A stretch of DNA of 14,629 bases from AC-37 sp036389105 (GTDB lineage: Bacteria; Actinomycetota; Thermoleophilia; Solirubrobacterales; Thermoleophilaceae), in contig DASVQK010000039.1 in NCBI GenBank assembly GCA_036389105.1, positions 1 to 14,629 of the forward strand, read 5' to 3'. Position numbers and translations under genes: made by a program. Numbering within the stretch: position 1 is the stretch's first letter; each line of letters begins with the position of its first letter. Under the pieces are notes generated by a model. The model saw only the letters and a list, made by a program, of their open reading frames with translations. It was not told where the DNA came from and did no database searches. This document shows, one piece after another, positions 6,888 through 14,236 of the stretch.

Positions 6888-7832
6888 GTGCCGGTCACGG
6901 ATCCGGCGCGGGCGACGGCGATCGCCCAGGGAGGGACGGGGGAGCGGCCAGGATCCGCGCCGTCGCCGGTCCGTGCCCTGCTGCGCTCGCTGCGGCCCAG
7001 GCAGTGGGCGAAGAACGTGCTCGTCCTGGCCGCCCCCGGCGCCGCCGGGGTGCTGACGCACGGCGACGCCCTCGCGCACGTCGCGGCGGCCTTCGTGTCC
7101 TTCTGCCTGGTCTCGAGCGGCACCTACCTGCTGAACGACGCCCGCGACATCGAGTCCGACCGGCTGCATCCCACCAAGCGCCACCGTCCGATCGCCGCCG
7201 GCGACGTGCGAGTGCGCACGGCCGTCGCGGCCGGCATCGCCCTGATCCTCGCCGGCTTCGCCGTGGCGGCCGCGGTCCGGCTCGAGTTCCTCGTGGTGGT
7301 CGTGACCTACATCGCGGTCACGACGGCATACACGCTCTGGCTCAAGCACCAGGCGGTGGTGGACATCGTGGCGATCGCCTCCGGATTCATCCTGCGCGCC
7401 GTGGGCGGCGGCGTGGCGGTGGACGTCCCGCTGTCGCGCTGGTTCCTGATCGTCGCCTCCTTCGGGTCGCTGTTCGTGGTCTCGGGCAAGCGCCACGGCG
7501 AGCACATCGACCTGGGGGACGAGGGCGCGGAGGTGCGCCCGACGCTGGGCTCGTACTCGCGCAACTACCTCCAGTACGTGTGGACGATGACCTCCGGCGT
7601 GACCGTCGCCGCGTACTGCCTGTGGGCGTTCGAGATGGCGCCGCCGCACGAGGGGGTGCCGTTCTACGAGCTGTCGATCGTCCCGTTCGTGTCCTTCGTC
7701 CTGCGCTACGCGATGCTGCTGGAGCAGGGGCACGGGGGCGCGCCGGAGGACGTGGTGCTGGGCGACCGCACGCTGCTGGCGCTGGCGGCCGTGTGGGTCG
7801 CGCTGTTCGGGGCCGGTGTCTACTTCACCTGA
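6888..7832 (+). CDS. ubiA: Polyprenyl-phosphate phosphoribosyltransferase (UbiA family, Rv3806c type)
   Basis: This is a 314-residue integral membrane protein from GTG 6888. A cytoplasmic tail of about 30 residues leads to LRPRQWAKNVLVLAAPGAAG, then about 8-9 membrane helices. The Asp-rich prenyl-phosphate/Mg site is NDARDIESDRLHPTKRHRPI starting at Asn83. The combination of RQW-KN, DRxHPTKRxRPIAAG and a later YSRNYLQYVWTM loop marks the decaprenylphosphoryl-5-phosphoribose synthase branch rather than quinone or heme prenyltransferases. It transfers phosphoribose from PRPP to polyprenyl phosphate, the first committed step to the arabinofuranose donor used in mycobacterial cell walls. The next two genes (dprE1 and dprE2) perform the final epimerisation, which strongly supports the assignment. 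No ribosome site is clear; 3 bp separate it from msrB. The phosphatase that removes the 5-phosphate is not in the window. Confidence 0.92.
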   Translation: MPVTDPARATAIAQGGTGERPGSAPSPVRALLRSLRPRQWAKNVLVLAAPGAAGVLTHGDALAHVAAAFVSFCLVSSGTYLLNDARDIESDRLHPTKRHRPIAAGDVRVRTAVAAGIALILAGFAVAAAVRLEFLVVVVTYIAVTTAYTLWLKHQAVVDIVAIASGFILRAVGGGVAVDVPLSRWFLIVASFGSLFVVSGKRHGEHIDLGDEGAEVRPTLGSYSRNYLQYVWTMTSGVTVAAYCLWAFEMAPPHEGVPFYELSIVPFVSFVLRYAMLLEQGHGGAPEDVVLGDRTLLALAAVWVALFGAGVYFT

Positions 7833-9183
7833 CGGGGCGCGCGACCGGCTCCTCACCGGCTGGGGGCTGACGGCGCCGAGCCGTGCCGAGGTGGTGGAGC
7901 CGGCGTCGGCGGAGGCCGCGGCCGAGGCGCTGGCGGGGGCCGGGCCGCGCGGCGCGCTGGCGCGCGGGCTGGGGCGCAGCTACGGCGACGCCGCCCAGAA
8001 CGCGGGCGGGCGGGTGCTGGGCACGTCGCGGCTCGCGGCCGTGCGCGGCGTGGACCGTGACGCCGGCGTCGCGACGGTGGACGCGGGGGTGAGCATCGAG
8101 GCGCTGGTCCGGCTGCTGCTGCCGCTCGGCCTGTTCGTGCACGTCACGCCGGGCACGTGGCACGTGACGGTGGGCGGCGCGATCGCCGCCGACGTGCACG
8201 GCAAGAACCACCACCGCGACGGGTCCTTCTGCGAGCACGTGCTGTCGTTCGAGCTGCTGACGCCCGGCGGCGAGCGGCGGCGGGTGACGCGCGAGCACGA
8301 GCCGGAGCTGTTCGAGGCCACGGCGGGCGGGATGGGTCTGACCGGGATCGTTCTGTCGGCCACCCTCCGCCTGCTGCGCGTGGAGAGCTCGTACATGAGG
8401 GTGGACCGCGAGCGCGCCGCCGACCTCGACGACGCGATGGTGCGCATGTTGGAGCGCGACGACCAGTACCGCTACTCCGTCGCCTGGATCGACTGCCTGG
8501 CCCGCGGCGCGAGCCTCGGACGGTCCGTGCTCATCCGCGGCGACCACGCGAGCGCGGCCGAGGCGGGCGGCAACGGGGCCCGCGGGCCGGCCCTGCCCGG
8601 CGGCCCGCGGCTGGCGGCCCCGCCGTGGGTGCCGACCGGCCTGCTCCGGCGCTCCACGGTGCGGGTGTTCAACGAGGCGTACTTCCGCGCCGCGCCCGTC
8701 CGCGAGGTCGGCCGCCTGGAGCCGCTCCGGTCCTTCTTCTACCCGCTGGACGCGGTCAGCGGCTGGAACCGCATCTACGGCCGCACCGGCTTCCTCCAGT
8801 ACCAGATGGTCGTGCCGTTCGGGCGCGAGGACGCGGTGCGCGCCGCGCTCGAGCGCCTGAGCGGGGCCGGCTGCCCGTCGTTCCTTGCCGTGCTCAAGCG
8901 CTTCGGCCCGCAGCGCGGCCTGCTGTCGTTCCCGATCGAGGGCTGGACGCTCGCCCTGGACCTGCCTGCCGCGCTGCCCGGCCTCGGCCCGCTGCTCGAC
9001 GGGCTCGACGAGCTGGTGGCCGCCGCGGGCGGGCGCGTGTACCTGGCGAAGGACTCGCGACTGCGCCCGGATACGCTGGCGGCCATGTACCCGCGTCTCG
9101 GCGACTGGCGCGCGATCCGCGAGCGGGTGGACCCGCACGCGACCATGCGCTCGGACCTGGCGCGACGGCTGGACCTCCGGTGA
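7816..9183 (+). CDS. dprE1: Decaprenylphosphoryl-beta-D-ribose 2'-oxidase DprE1
   Basis: This is a 455-residue FAD-dependent oxidase, GTG 7816, overlapping the ubiA stop by 17 bp. It oxidises the C2' hydroxyl of polyprenylphosphoryl-ribose to the keto form that DprE2 reduces. Family landmarks run the full length: LTGWGLTAPS, ARGLGRSYGDAAQN (FAD), HVTVGGAIAADVHGKNHH (His128 equals Mtb His132), YSVAWID, FFYPLD, GWNRIYGRTGFLQYQ with both substrate-site Gln, LSFPIEGWTLALDLP, and YLAKDSR with Lys412 (Mtb Lys418). Alignment from memory with the M. tuberculosis enzyme places Ala380 where Mtb has Cys387, the residue that benzothiazinones attack. Ala at this place is known in naturally resistant Mycobacterium avium, so this enzyme should not be covalently inhibited. 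It acts with DprE2 at the membrane or in the periplasm. Confidence 0.95.
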   Translation: MSTSPDGARDRLLTGWGLTAPSRAEVVEPASAEAAAEALAGAGPRGALARGLGRSYGDAAQNAGGRVLGTSRLAAVRGVDRDAGVATVDAGVSIEALVRLLLPLGLFVHVTPGTWHVTVGGAIAADVHGKNHHRDGSFCEHVLSFELLTPGGERRRVTREHEPELFEATAGGMGLTGIVLSATLRLLRVESSYMRVDRERAADLDDAMVRMLERDDQYRYSVAWIDCLARGASLGRSVLIRGDHASAAEAGGNGARGPALPGGPRLAAPPWVPTGLLRRSTVRVFNEAYFRAAPVREVGRLEPLRSFFYPLDAVSGWNRIYGRTGFLQYQMVVPFGREDAVRAALERLSGAGCPSFLAVLKRFGPQRGLLSFPIEGWTLALDLPAALPGLGPLLDGLDELVAAAGGRVYLAKDSRLRPDTLAAMYPRLGDWRAIRERVDPHATMRSDLARRLDLR

Positions 9184-9941
9184 GGGACGCCGTTGGGGCC
9201 GTGCAGTCGCTGCTCGTGCTGGGCGGCACGTCGGAGATCGGCCTTGCCACGGCGCGCAAGCTGGCCGAGGCGCGGACGCGCAGGATCCTGCTGGCCGTGC
9301 GCGACCCGGCGGCCGCCGAGCCCGAGGCCGAGGAGCTGCGGCGCGCCGGCGCCGACGACGTGAGCACGATCGCGTTCGACGCCGAGGACACCGGCTCGCA
9401 CGAGGAGTTCGTACGAGGGGCGTTCGACCGGCTCGGGGACGTGGACTGCGTGCTGGTGGCGTTCGGCGTGCTCGGCGACTCCGACGAGCTCCAGCGCGAC
9501 GGCGCGGCGGCGGTCCGCGTGGCGCAGGTCAACTACACGGGCGCGGTGTCGGTCAGCATCCCGCTGGCCCAGCGCCTGCGCGAGCAGGGGCACGGCACGA
9601 TCGTCTACCTGTCGTCGGTGGCCGGCGAGCGCGTGCGCAAGGCCAACTTCGTCTACGGCTCCTCCAAGGCCGGGCTGGACGGCTTCGCGCAGGGGCTCGG
9701 GGACCACCTGGACGGCAGCGGCGTGCGGGTGATGGTCGTGCGGCCCGGGTTCGTCCGCACCAAGATGACCGCGGGGCTCGAGCCGGCCCCGCTGTCCACC
9801 GACGCCGAGTCGGTGGCGGCCTCGATCGCCGCCGGCCTGCGGCGGAACGCGCACACCGTCTGGTCGCCCGCGCCGCTGCGCTTCGTCATGTCCGCGCTGC
9901 GGCACCTGCCGCGGGCGGTGTTCCGGCGGCTGCCCGTCTAG
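9180..9941 (+). CDS. dprE2: Decaprenylphosphoryl-2-keto-erythro-pentose reductase DprE2
   Basis: This is a 253-residue short-chain dehydrogenase. GTG 9180 is chosen because it overlaps the dprE1 stop by 4 bp and gives the same N-terminal layout as the mycobacterial protein (xxDAVGxxQSLLVLGGTSEIG). The same frame stays open far upstream inside dprE1, but that is a shadow. The NAD-binding glycine motif is GGTSEIG (15-21). The catalytic set is Ser145/146 with Tyr159-x3-Lys163 in FVYGSSKAGLDG. LSSVAGERVRKANF, VRPGFVRTKM and a C-terminal hydrophobic RHLPRAVFRRLPV complete the DprE2 profile. It reduces the keto intermediate from DprE1, using NADH, to polyprenylphosphoryl-arabinose. It ends the operon, 54 bp before a strong hairpin. 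Confidence 0.95.
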   Translation: MRDAVGAVQSLLVLGGTSEIGLATARKLAEARTRRILLAVRDPAAAEPEAEELRRAGADDVSTIAFDAEDTGSHEEFVRGAFDRLGDVDCVLVAFGVLGDSDELQRDGAAAVRVAQVNYTGAVSVSIPLAQRLREQGHGTIVYLSSVAGERVRKANFVYGSSKAGLDGFAQGLGDHLDGSGVRVMVVRPGFVRTKMTAGLEPAPLSTDAESVAASIAAGLRRNAHTVWSPAPLRFVMSALRHLPRAVFRRLPV

Positions 9942-9995
9942 GGTCGGGTCCTCCGAAACAGCAGCGATCGAGCGGTAGCTTGCGTTCGTTGCGCA

Positions 9996-10021
9996 GTTGA
10001 GCACGCTATGGCGTGCTCAAC
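9996..10021. terminator. Perfect hairpin between convergent operons, likely bidirectional terminator
   Basis: GTTGAGCACGC (9996-10006) and its exact complement (10011-10021) flank a TATG loop, giving an 11-bp perfect stem. It lies in the 83-bp gap between the end of dprE2 (+) and the end of the GT4 gene (-), where terminators are expected for both. There is no T tract on either side, which is common for terminators of high-GC actinobacteria. No repeat copy is seen elsewhere in the window. Confidence 0.75.
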
Positions 10022-10024
10022 CCT

Positions 10025-11209
10025 TCACTCGTCGATCGGCGCGGCCTCGATCAGGGCCGCGAGCTTGGCCGTCTCGCGGTTCGGGTCGCAGTGCTCGAGC
10101 ACGTGCAGGCGCGCGGCGCGGCCCATCGCCGCGCGCTCGGCGGGCTCCAGCGCGAGCAGCTCTGCCAGCGCGTCGGCCAGCGCGTGCGGGTCGCCCGGCG
10201 GCACGAGCCGTCCGAACTCCGGCCGCACCAGCTCGGGCAGTCCGACCTCGTCGCTGGCCACCACCGGCAGCTCCATCGCCATCGCCTCCTTCACCGCCAC
10301 CGGCATCGAGTCGCGGTCGCCGTCGGCGGCCACCACGCAGGGCATGGCCAGCAGGTCGGCGGCCTCCAGCAGGTCGCGCACGGCCGCGGGCGCCAGCGCC
10401 CCCGGCAGCTGCACCACCGCCTGGAGATCCAGCTCGCGCACCCGCGTCTCGAGCGCGCCGCGGAGCGGTCCGTCGCCCGCGATCGTCAGCCGCTCGAGCG
10501 GCGCGCGGTCGCGCAGCAGCGCCGCGGCTTCGAGGAGATGCCCGAAGCCCTTCTTCTCCACCAGCCGGCCGACCGCGGCCACCGAGCGCCCTCCGGGATG
10601 TGGACCTCTGCGGGCGAACGCCTGGCCGTCCACGCCCATCACCACCACGTGGATCCGCGCCGCGGCGGCCGGGGCGACGGCGCGCAGGTCACGCACTGTG
10701 TACTCGCAGCCGCTCGTGGCGAAGGCGGCGCGCTCCAGCTTCTCGCGCAGGTTGGCCGGGCGCAGGTAGATGTCGTAGGCGTGCGCGGTCACGCTGTACG
10801 GCAGCCCAAGGAGCCGGCCCAGCCGCAGGGCGTCCAGGGCGGCGCCCGCCGCGAAGTGCGCGTGCAGGTGGACGTCGCCGCTCCTCGCCGCGCGGCGGGC
10901 GGCCGCGGCCAGCACGCGCAGCGGACGGACGGGCTCCTCGCGCCGCCAGCGGCGGCGGTCGCGCAGGTCGGCCAGGCAGCGCAGCGGGTGGCGCGCGGCC
11001 AGCCAGGCCAGGGCGAGCACCCGCGCGGCGGCGCCGTCGCGCGCCAGGTACGACGCGGGGATGCCCGCCGCGCCGGGGTTGGGCCGCTCCGCCGCGTCGC
11101 CGGTCTCCACGCGCACGTGGTGGCCCAGCCGCTCGAGCGCGCGCGCCTCGGACGCGACGAAGGTCTCCGACAGCTCCGGGAAGCGGTCGATCAGGACGGC
11201 GATCCGCAC
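10025..11209 (-). CDS. Family 4 glycosyltransferase (GT-B fold)
   Basis: This is a 394-residue protein, GTG start at 11209, 3 bp after the flippase stop and without its own ribosome site, so probably coupled. It is a GT-B enzyme. The N-terminal domain opens MRIAVLIDRFPELSETFVAS, a beginning shared with colanic-acid/amylovoran-type transferases; HLHAHFA lies near 114 and TAHAYDIY at 141-148. The C-terminal donor domain has VGRLVEKKGFGHLLEA (213-228), LTIAGDGPLR and the nucleotide-sugar site D300-x7-E308 followed by AMAMELPVVASDEVGLPELV. The first acidic residue of the usual E-x7-E pair is thus Asp. It has no membrane helix, so it would act in the cytoplasm on a lipid-linked acceptor. Donor and linkage cannot be read. 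Together with the flippase upstream it belongs to surface-glycan assembly. Confidence 0.9.
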   Translation of the reverse strand: MRIAVLIDRFPELSETFVASEARALERLGHHVRVETGDAAERPNPGAAGIPASYLARDGAAARVLALAWLAARHPLRCLADLRDRRRWRREEPVRPLRVLAAAARRAARSGDVHLHAHFAAGAALDALRLGRLLGLPYSVTAHAYDIYLRPANLREKLERAAFATSGCEYTVRDLRAVAPAAAARIHVVVMGVDGQAFARRGPHPGGRSVAAVGRLVEKKGFGHLLEAAALLRDRAPLERLTIAGDGPLRGALETRVRELDLQAVVQLPGALAPAAVRDLLEAADLLAMPCVVAADGDRDSMPVAVKEAMAMELPVVASDEVGLPELVRPEFGRLVPPGDPHALADALAELLALEPAERAAMGRAARLHVLEHCDPNRETAKLAALIEAAPIDE

Positions 11210-11212
11210 GCG

Positions 11213-12700
11213 CTACGCCGCGGCGCTCGGCACGAGTGGGGGTCCGGTCCGCCGCCGCACGTACGACAGCACCTCGCGCAGGAGGGGCCGCTCGAGCGCC
11301 CAGGTGCAGGCGGCCGTGACCCCCACGTAGAGCCCGAGCTCCACCAGCGCGGCGGCTGGCGAGTTGCCGGGGATCGCGACACGCGCGGCCAGCGTGACCG
11401 CGGTTGCCGGGACCGTTGGCGCGAGCCCCCTGAGCGCGTACGGCACCATGCGGAAGCCCGGGAAGAGCCGGCGCAGGTAGTGGCTCCTCACCGCCAGGCC
11501 GACCGCGGTCATGAAGGCCATGCCGGCGCCGAACCCGTTCAGGCCGAACGCGATCAGGAGCGGCACCGGGGCGGCCAGGAACGCGGCCAGCACGATCGGG
11601 CCCGTCACGGCCAGGGGCCTGGTGTCGCCGCGGGCGCTCAGGAACGCTCCCCAGTTGAAGCCGATGTGATTGGCGGCGGCCGTCAGGCCGAAGACCTGGA
11701 TCAGGCCGATCGCCGGGACCCAGCGCTCGCCGATCCCGTAGTGCACGACGTCGGACGCGAACAGCGCCACGCCGACGCCGAACGGGATGCCCCACATCAG
11801 CGCCAGCCGGTTGGACTTGACGAACGCCTCGAGCATCAGCTCGGCGCGGTCCTTGACCCGGCAGATGGCCGGGTACAGCGTCCACGTCACCACCTCGTCG
11901 ACCTTGTCGGTGTAGGTGCCGACCATGCCGGCCAGCGTGATCGCGCCCGCGCCCGCCAGGCCCAGCGTGCGGGTGCCCGCCAGCAGCGCGACCTGCGGGA
12001 TCGCCAGACCGCTGGCGCTGGCCACGAAGATCGGCCAGGAGAAGCTCCAGTACTCGCGGACCGCGGCGCGCTCGAAGCGGAAGCGGAGCGGGTAGGGCGC
12101 CACGGCCACCGCCACGACCGCCGCCCCCACGGCGCCCGCGAGGAAGCCGATCACGAGCGACCAGTACCCGAGCCCCACGGCCGCCAAGACGACCGTGACG
12201 GCGAGCGAGACGACCGGGTCCACCGCCTCGAGCAGGCGCTGGCGCGCGTAGCGCATCTGCCGGTAGAAGATCCACGACGGCGTCTTGAACGACTGGACCG
12301 GCACGGCGGCCGCGAGCACCAGTCCCGGCACCACGATCTCCCAGTGGCCGTAGGCCAGCGCCAAGGGAGGCAGCAGGCACACGATCAGCCCGAACAGGGC
12401 GCCGTTGGCCAGCAGGTCGACGCTGAACGCCCGCTGGAAGGCGCGCTCCTGGTCGGGGTCGTCCTGCTGCACGTACTTGTCGCCGATGCCGATGTCCTTG
12501 AGCCACGACAGCGTGCCCAGCGTGATCACGAGGATCCCCCACACGCCGTACTCGCTCCGGGTCAGGAAGGCGGCGATCACGAACCCCTTGAGCAGCCCCA
12601 GCGTCTGGAGGAAGACCATGAACGCGGCGTTCACCACCGTGCCGCGCGCGGTCCGAGTGCGCAGCGAGTCGCCGGCGGCGCCCTCGCGCCCCACCACCAT
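11213..12700 (-). CDS. Oligosaccharide flippase (Wzx/MATE-like membrane protein)
   Basis: This membrane protein has about 12-14 helices. It opens with a TARGTVVNAAFMVFLQTLGL helix and FLTRSEYGVWGI, the usual first segments of the polysaccharide-biosynthesis flippase family, then GIGDKYVQQDD and an internally repeated helical layout. Wzx-type proteins flip the undecaprenyl-linked repeat unit from the inner to the outer face of the membrane. The start is uncertain. ATG 12700 (495 residues) has a perfect GGAGG, though 14 nt upstream. TTG 12760 (515 residues) lies 4 nt past the amidase stop, lacks a ribosome site and would add a Pro-rich tail (PPTPTESQPIDAPEVPQPP). No Wzy-like polymerase is beside it, so either the DUF2142 protein or a gene elsewhere must polymerise or transfer the product. 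Confidence 0.88.
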   Translation of the reverse strand: MVVGREGAAGDSLRTRTARGTVVNAAFMVFLQTLGLLKGFVIAAFLTRSEYGVWGILVITLGTLSWLKDIGIGDKYVQQDDPDQERAFQRAFSVDLLANGALFGLIVCLLPPLALAYGHWEIVVPGLVLAAAVPVQSFKTPSWIFYRQMRYARQRLLEAVDPVVSLAVTVVLAAVGLGYWSLVIGFLAGAVGAAVVAVAVAPYPLRFRFERAAVREYWSFSWPIFVASASGLAIPQVALLAGTRTLGLAGAGAITLAGMVGTYTDKVDEVVTWTLYPAICRVKDRAELMLEAFVKSNRLALMWGIPFGVGVALFASDVVHYGIGERWVPAIGLIQVFGLTAAANHIGFNWGAFLSARGDTRPLAVTGPIVLAAFLAAPVPLLIAFGLNGFGAGMAFMTAVGLAVRSHYLRRLFPGFRMVPYALRGLAPTVPATAVTLAARVAIPGNSPAAALVELGLYVGVTAACTWALERPLLREVLSYVRRRTGPPLVPSAAA

Positions 12701-12764
12701 AGGCGGCTGCGGTACCTCCGGGGCGTCGATGGGCTGAGACTCGGTGGGGGTGGGCGGCAACTGC

Positions 12765-14171
12765 CTAGGCGCCCGGCGGCCGGCGGTCCTGCCAGCCGAT
12801 CTCGGCTTCGAGCTGCGCGGCCAGGGAGATCAGCGTGGCCTCGTCGTGCGGGCGCCCCACCAGCTGGGCCGCCAGCGGCAGCCCGGCATGCGTGCTCGGC
12901 GCCGGTATCGACATCGCCGGCTGGCCGGTCACGTTCCACGGCGTCGTGAAAGGCACCGTGTTGGCCGCGCCCATCGTGGTGTACAGCCAGCCGCGGCCCT
13001 CGTAGCGCCGCGCCTCGCGGGGCGGGTGCGGGATCGTGGGGGTGAGCAGCACGTCGTGGCCTTCGAAGATCGCGTTGATGCGGGCCGCGTCCCTTCGCTC
13101 TCGCGCGCGCGCCCGGGCGAGCGCGCCGGTGCTCACGCGGCGCCCGATCGCGGACAGGGAGCGCGTGCGCCGCTCGAGCCGCTCGGGGTGCGCCATCGAC
13201 CGCGCGTCGTCGTGGATGCCGCGGAACCAGCGCGGCAGGAAGTCGGGCCGCAGCTCGCCGTACCTCGGGTCGCGCTCGCTCACCTCGTGTCCCAGCGAGC
13301 GCAGCAGGTCGGCCACCTCCCGCACGCCCCGCTCGACCGGCTCCTCGACCTTGAGCGGCTGGGTGGAGGGCTTGAGCGACACCGCGATCCGCAGCTTGCC
13401 GGGCGGCGTGCGCGCGGCCTCGGCGAACGGGCGCTCCGGCGGGCGCGCCACGTCGGCGTCGCCCTCGGCCGCGCCCGCCACCGCGTCCAGCCAGAGGGCC
13501 GTGTCCAGCACGCGGCGCGTCACGCAGCCCGCCACCGACAGCCCGTGCCAGTGCTCGCGGTCGGGCATCAGGCTCACCCGCCCGCGCTGCGTCTTCAGTC
13601 CCACCAGGCCGCAGCAGGCGGCGGGGATCCGGATCGAGCCGCCCCCGTCGCTGGCCGAGGCGGCGCCCACCAGGCCGGCCGCCACCGCGGCGGCCGAGCC
13701 GCCGCTCGAGCCCCCGGCCGAGCGGCCGTCCCGCCACGGGTTCTGCGTCACGCCGAACGCCTCCGACTCGGTCCACGGGAACACGGCCAGCTCGGGCAGG
13801 TGCGTCTTGCCGATAACGATCGCCCCCGCCTGGCGCAGCCGCCGCACCTGCTCGGAGTCGGCTTCCGCGGGGCCCCCGTGCGCGGCCGACCCGTGCGTCG
13901 AGACCTCGCCGGCCACGTCGACGTTGTCCTTGACCGCCACGGGCACGCCCAGGAGCGGCCGCTCCTCGCCGGCGCCCACACGCCCCTCGGCCTGCTGCGC
14001 CTCCGCCCGCGCGCGCTCGGCGAACACCACGCGGAACGCGTTCAGCTGCGGGTCGATCCGCTCGATCCGGTCCAGGTGGAGGTCCACCAGCTCGCGCGGC
14101 GAGACCTCCCGCGCGCGCACGGCCTCGGCCTGGCGCGCGATCCCCGCGAAGGCGAGCTCGGTCGCGTCCAT
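12765..14171 (-). CDS. Amidase signature family hydrolase
   Basis: This is a 468-residue protein from ATG 14171. The Ser-cisSer-Lys triad is complete: Lys81 in GVPVAVKDN, Ser155 in SAGGSSGGSAAAVAAG, and the nucleophile Ser179 in SDGGGSIRIPAACCGLVGLK. The spacing of 24 residues between the two serines equals that of fatty-acid amide hydrolase. The C-terminal part has LLTPTIPHPP and PWNVTGQPAMSIP, typical of the family. It hydrolyses a carboxamide, but members range from GatA to urea- and fatty-amide enzymes and the substrate cannot be told. It is not GatA in context, as no gatB or gatC is present. It precedes the flippase on the same strand, so it is likely cotranscribed with the glycan genes, and is divergent from hisI across 65 bp. 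No ribosome site is visible before its ATG. Confidence 0.92.
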   Translation of the reverse strand: MDATELAFAGIARQAEAVRAREVSPRELVDLHLDRIERIDPQLNAFRVVFAERARAEAQQAEGRVGAGEERPLLGVPVAVKDNVDVAGEVSTHGSAAHGGPAEADSEQVRRLRQAGAIVIGKTHLPELAVFPWTESEAFGVTQNPWRDGRSAGGSSGGSAAAVAAGLVGAASASDGGGSIRIPAACCGLVGLKTQRGRVSLMPDREHWHGLSVAGCVTRRVLDTALWLDAVAGAAEGDADVARPPERPFAEAARTPPGKLRIAVSLKPSTQPLKVEEPVERGVREVADLLRSLGHEVSERDPRYGELRPDFLPRWFRGIHDDARSMAHPERLERRTRSLSAIGRRVSTGALARARARERRDAARINAIFEGHDVLLTPTIPHPPREARRYEGRGWLYTTMGAANTVPFTTPWNVTGQPAMSIPAPSTHAGLPLAAQLVGRPHDEATLISLAAQLEAEIGWQDRRPPGA

Positions 14172-14212
14172 CGGGCTGGAGCCTATAGCGGCGGGCCTCC
14201 GTGGAATCGCGC

Positions 14213-14222
14213 GGAGCGCTCC
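14213..14222. repeat. Perfect 10-bp palindrome flanked by direct repeats in the amidase/hisI gap
   Basis: GGAGCGCTCC (14213-14222) is fully symmetric and ends 2 bp before a TAGAAT box. It lies between two copies of GAATCGC (14204-14210 and 14226-14232), which are 22 bp apart start to start, about two helical turns. The position, between divergent genes and inside the spacer of a putative promoter, suits an operator, but a 10-bp GC-rich palindrome can arise by chance. Confidence 0.4.
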
Positions 14223-14223
14223 A

Positions 14224-14229
14224 TAGAAT
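14224..14229 (+). promoter_or_regulatory. Putative leaderless promoter (-10 box) of hisI
   Basis: TAGAAT fits the actinobacterial TANNNT -10 consensus and ends 7 nt before ATG 14237, so transcription should start at or next to the start codon. No ribosome site precedes the ATG, as expected for a leaderless mRNA. With a 17-bp spacer the -35 region would be GTGGAA (14201-14206), a weak match. Confidence 0.5.
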
Positions 14230-14236
14230 CGCTCGT

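Noticed and set aside
4962..7856. A 964-codon open frame on the minus strand across three plus-strand genes, with similar giant frames at 2008-4308 (-) and 10013-12949 (+)
   Set aside because: Their translations are Arg/His/Gln/Gly-rich low-complexity sequence with no domain, and they cover genes with clear families. GC-rich third positions keep opposite frames free of stops.
8157..9180. Upstream extension of the dprE2 frame, giving a 594-residue protein
   Set aside because: The extension lies in another frame of dprE1 and has shadow-like composition; GTG 9180 restores the DprE2 N-terminus and a 4-bp overlap.
12701..12760. TTG 12760 as the start of the flippase
   Set aside because: It adds only a Pro-rich tail and has no ribosome site. 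ATG 12700 has GGAGG, though 14 nt away, so the choice remains open and is noted in the feature.
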